Source: Thomasclavelia sp047249845 (GTDB lineage: Bacteria; Bacillota_I; Bacilli_A; Erysipelotrichales; Coprobacillaceae). From it: 64,000 nucleotides of DNA. Every line of letters begins with the position of its first letter. The stretch's first letter is position 1. The position numbers and the translations under genes are program-made. The stretch lies in NCBI RefSeq assembly GCF_047249845.1, contig NZ_JBKTWO010000005.1, forward strand, positions 1 through 64,000. Reading direction: 5' to 3'. Positions 61,601-64,000 of this stretch are shown in pieces. The notes beneath the pieces were generated by a model. That model worked only from the letters and a program-made list of their open reading frames with translations. It was not told where the DNA came from and did no database searches.

Positions 61601-63103
61601 TCAATAATGAATAAACACTGGATCACCAGTTTTGACAAGTTCATACAAAGTTTTTGCATCATCATATTGCAAGTTAATACACCCATGTGAACCTTTTGTT
61701 AAATAAAGTGTTGGTGACCAATTTGCCCAATCACTACGCTCAAGATAATGATATCCTGTACCAGTCCACATTATTCGAACCCAAAACTTTGATGGAGTTC
61801 TATAATCTTCTCCAACTAATAGTTTTTCAGGCATCTTTTCTTTAACATACCAAACTCCTGTACGAGTAATTCGATCTTCGGTTGGTGGCATACCCGTCAC
61901 ACATTTACTTGAAAATACTAGTTGTCCATCTTTATATACATATACCATCTGTTCAGTTATATCTATTTCACTATAGTTTTGAGTATCCCAGTCATTTTCA
62001 AAATTTTTATAATCTTTTTTATAGCCTTTATTACTATAAACTGGTTCTAATTGAGTAGTCAAAGCTTTTATATTCTCTTTACTGTGATCACTTATATATG
62101 CATTAATAAGTTTACTATTGGTTTTATCAGTTATAATATCATATACTTGATCAACAATTTTTTCATAATCAAGTCGCCAGCCATAATCTCCTCCTGATAT
62201 TTCAATTACTTGTCCAGAATGAGTAGTAAAATTTCGTTTTTTTCCAACTGTTTTATATTTTAAACAAAAGTCTTCAATCCATTCACTCATACTATCTTTA
62301 TCAATAGTTACTTTACCTTCTTCATCTATTTTGATCCAATCTTTTATATTATCAGGTGTAATACTTTCTGTTACACCTTCTCCCATATCCCAGATAATCC
62401 AATTTAGAAGGTAATTGTTATAAGTTTCAAGTTGTTTTTTCAGTTTCTTTTTATCAATTTCAGCAGACGACTTCTTATATATATTTGGATAAGTTTTAGT
62501 ATCGTTTAAATCAATTTTAGGAGTAATTTTTTTCAATGCTTTCTTAACTAACGAATTAAATTTTTCTGAATCTAATTCATTACCTTCAATTTCATCAACA
62601 ATTTTACCACTTTTAGTTTCATTATTATATTCTACATGAGCACTCACTGATTTCTTAATCTGATATGCTTCACTACCTGTTATCAAGATTGATTCATTTA
62701 TTAACTTATCTACTCTATCTTGATCATATGAAACTTTTAAGTTAATTTCATGATCATGATTTGAAAATATACTAAATATACTTCTGTTATTTTTATGACT
62801 TGAAAAGTCTTTTTCTAGATTACTTTTAAAATCAACTAATAAATCAATATCTTTACCATTTATTTTAAATGATATATCATCTTTACCTACAATTTCTAAA
62901 GTATAATTTTTAATAGTCTTATCAAATAATTTTTTTGACTCTGTATAGGTCATGTTAGATACATTTATACCATTGATACTAGTATTTGGATACCATTTAT
63001 CCTGGTAATACATAGATACTGTAAAATACAATAAAACATATCCAAAAATAACAGCTCCTATAACCTTTATTTTCTTTTTAACTCTTCTTCTTTTTCTTTT
63101 CAT
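61601..63103 (-). CDS. Membrane-anchored L,D-transpeptidase (YkuD) with PG_binding_4 domains
   Basis: The 500-residue protein has a basic N-terminus and one membrane span at about 12-30. Two PG_binding_4/VanW-type repeats follow (YPNTSINGINVSNMTYTESK near 37-56, GDYGWRLDYEKI near 306-317). The C-terminal YkuD domain holds the active site TKGSHGCINLQYDDAKTLYE near residues 465-485 (catalytic cysteine in SHGCIN). It should form 3-3 crosslinks in peptidoglycan or attach proteins to it, outside the membrane. Confidence 0.9.
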   Translation of the reverse strand: MKRKRRRVKKKIKVIGAVIFGYVLLYFTVSMYYQDKWYPNTSINGINVSNMTYTESKKLFDKTIKNYTLEIVGKDDISFKINGKDIDLLVDFKSNLEKDFSSHKNNRSIFSIFSNHDHEINLKVSYDQDRVDKLINESILITGSEAYQIKKSVSAHVEYNNETKSGKIVDEIEGNELDSEKFNSLVKKALKKITPKIDLNDTKTYPNIYKKSSAEIDKKKLKKQLETYNNYLLNWIIWDMGEGVTESITPDNIKDWIKIDEEGKVTIDKDSMSEWIEDFCLKYKTVGKKRNFTTHSGQVIEISGGDYGWRLDYEKIVDQVYDIITDKTNSKLINAYISDHSKENIKALTTQLEPVYSNKGYKKDYKNFENDWDTQNYSEIDITEQMVYVYKDGQLVFSSKCVTGMPPTEDRITRTGVWYVKEKMPEKLLVGEDYRTPSKFWVRIMWTGTGYHYLERSDWANWSPTLYLTKGSHGCINLQYDDAKTLYELVKTGDPVFIHY

Positions 63104-63236
63104 GATTTTTGAACAATATACTCCTCTTTACACTTTACTCTATCCCTATATTTATTTTACGACCATTATATCATAAAAATCAATTGATTCAATTAATTCG
63201 ATTAATTAACAATAAAAACAATATTTATTACTAATT

Positions 63237-63262
63237 TAAAAGTCGACTTTATATAGTCGACT
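63237..63262 (-). terminator. Terminator of the LCP gene
   Basis: AGTCGAC and GTCGACT enclose an 8-base loop, with TTTTAAATT following on the minus strand. It overlaps the LCP stop codon. Confidence 0.7.
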
Positions 63263-64000
63263 AGTTTAATCCTTTTACATCACTATCTGTAAGTTTCTTA
63301 CCATTCTCTATTTTATCAATTACTTTAATAATTTTATTTAAAACTTTTTTATCTGGAATTGTAATATATGTTTTTTTACCCTTTTGTGAATAGGTATCAT
63401 AGCTTTTATCACCTTCTCCAGTAATTTGAACATTAAAAATTTCCCAATTAGCCATATCATCTAACTGCATATTAACTAGAGATTTAATATCGTCACTAGT
63501 CATATCTGTTTCAAAACTACCTTCAACAGCAGACAATATATTATTATAATTAGTTATAATCTTTGGAGACATAGCTTTTTTAAGCATTGCTTTTAATAAT
63601 CTTTGCTGATTTTTACCACGATCAAAATCGCCACCAGGTAAAGCATACCTTTCTCTTACAAAACATAATGCTTTATCCCCACTCATCTCATTAATACCCT
63701 TTTTAATTTTATAGTTACCATGCAAAGTTGTAAATTCATATGGTGATTCTACTTCAACACCACCTAATGCATCAATAATGTTGGTAATTCCGCTAAAATT
63801 AGTTTTTGCATAATAATTAACTTTTAATTTTAAGAAATCTTCTAGTGTTTGTATCGTTTCATTGATTCCATACATTGCAGAATGAGTTATTTTATCCATC
63901 TTTCCATTTTTATGTAAATTTATTTGTGTATCACGTGGAACACTAACCATTAAAACTTGTTTTTCAATTGGATTGACACAAACTACTAAATTAACATCTG
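63261..64000 (-). CDS. LCP (LytR-CpsA-Psr) family wall-polymer ligase, 5' part cut by window edge
   Basis: About 246 residues are visible, reading in from the window edge at DVNLVVCVNPIEKQVLMVSV and then PRDTQI. Further LCP motifs are FSGITNIIDALGGVEVESPY, ALCFVRERYALPGGDFDRGK and NQQRLLKAM. The arginines in PRDT, RERY and DRGKNQQR bind the pyrophosphate lipid. LCP enzymes attach undecaprenyl-linked glycopolymers to peptidoglycan, which fits the polysaccharide locus. The N-terminal membrane anchor lies outside the window. Confidence 0.92.
   Translation of the reverse strand, partial: DVNLVVCVNPIEKQVLMVSVPRDTQINLHKNGKMDKITHSAMYGINETIQTLEDFLKLKVNYYAKTNFSGITNIIDALGGVEVESPYEFTTLHGNYKIKKGINEMSGDKALCFVRERYALPGGDFDRGKNQQRLLKAMLKKAMSPKIITNYNNILSAVEGSFETDMTSDDIKSLVNMQLDDMANWEIFNVQITGEGDKSYDTYSQKGKKTYITIPDKKVLNKIIKVIDKIENGKKLTDSDVKGLN

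Overview
The window is AT-rich, low-GC Firmicute chromosome. Gram-positive surface features support this: lipoprotein lipoboxes, an LCP ligase, an L,D-transpeptidase, LTA-synthase-like and LicD genes, ChW-repeat secreted enzymes and a sortase-type tail. The gene style fits an Erysipelotrichia/Clostridium-like gut bacterium, but the species is an inference. No rRNA, tRNA or CRISPR array was seen.

Layout. (1) 1-2.9 kb: truncated tsaC, a short MGMT-family protein, two lipoproteins and a decayed copy of one of them. (2) 3-31 kb: a large surface-polysaccharide locus, almost all on the minus strand. It holds a GtrB-like module, a PssE plus a GT2-GT4-PssD triple fusion, an LTA-synthase-like phosphotransferase, a divergent LicD gene, a rhamnose-type module (rmlD, epimerase, two rhamnosyltransferase-like enzymes, a methyltransferase-kinase fusion), an ABC exporter (Wzm and Wzt with a C-terminal glycan-binding domain), and a second set of glycosyltransferases with a Wzx flippase. 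(3) 32-38.8 kb: two large secreted enzymes, a glucosaminidase and an M6 metalloprotease, both ending in long ChW-repeat arrays. (4) 39-44 kb: a WbaP-type initiating sugar transferase, a PAP2 phosphatase, a zinc-ribbon membrane protein and a YihY protein. (5) 44.3-54.9 kb: a compact phage-tail cluster with lysis genes, a late-gene activator and a LexA/CI-type repressor, but no capsid, portal, terminase, integrase or replication genes. I read this as an F-type (flexible tail) phage-tail-like bacteriocin. (6) 55-64 kb: a GH20 hexosaminidase, a MerR-methyltransferase fusion, rmlA-rmlC-rmlB, a YitT protein, an L,D-transpeptidase and the 3' part of an LCP gene.

How it fits together: rmlABC (58-60.6 kb) with rmlD (12-13 kb) would make dTDP-L-rhamnose. 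The WbaP enzyme and many glycosyltransferases would build one or more polymers. Both an ABC and a flippase export route are present. The methyltransferase-kinase fusion paired with a Wzt that carries a glycan-binding domain suggests capped-chain length control. LCP, LTA-synthase-like and LicD proteins would attach or decorate polymers on the wall.

The gaps between operons are full of decayed genes. At least four are broken relatives of an intact gene in the window (rmlD, wbaP, pssE and a lipoprotein), and one is a GT14 glycosyltransferase remnant. This is what repeated exchange of polysaccharide modules would leave behind.
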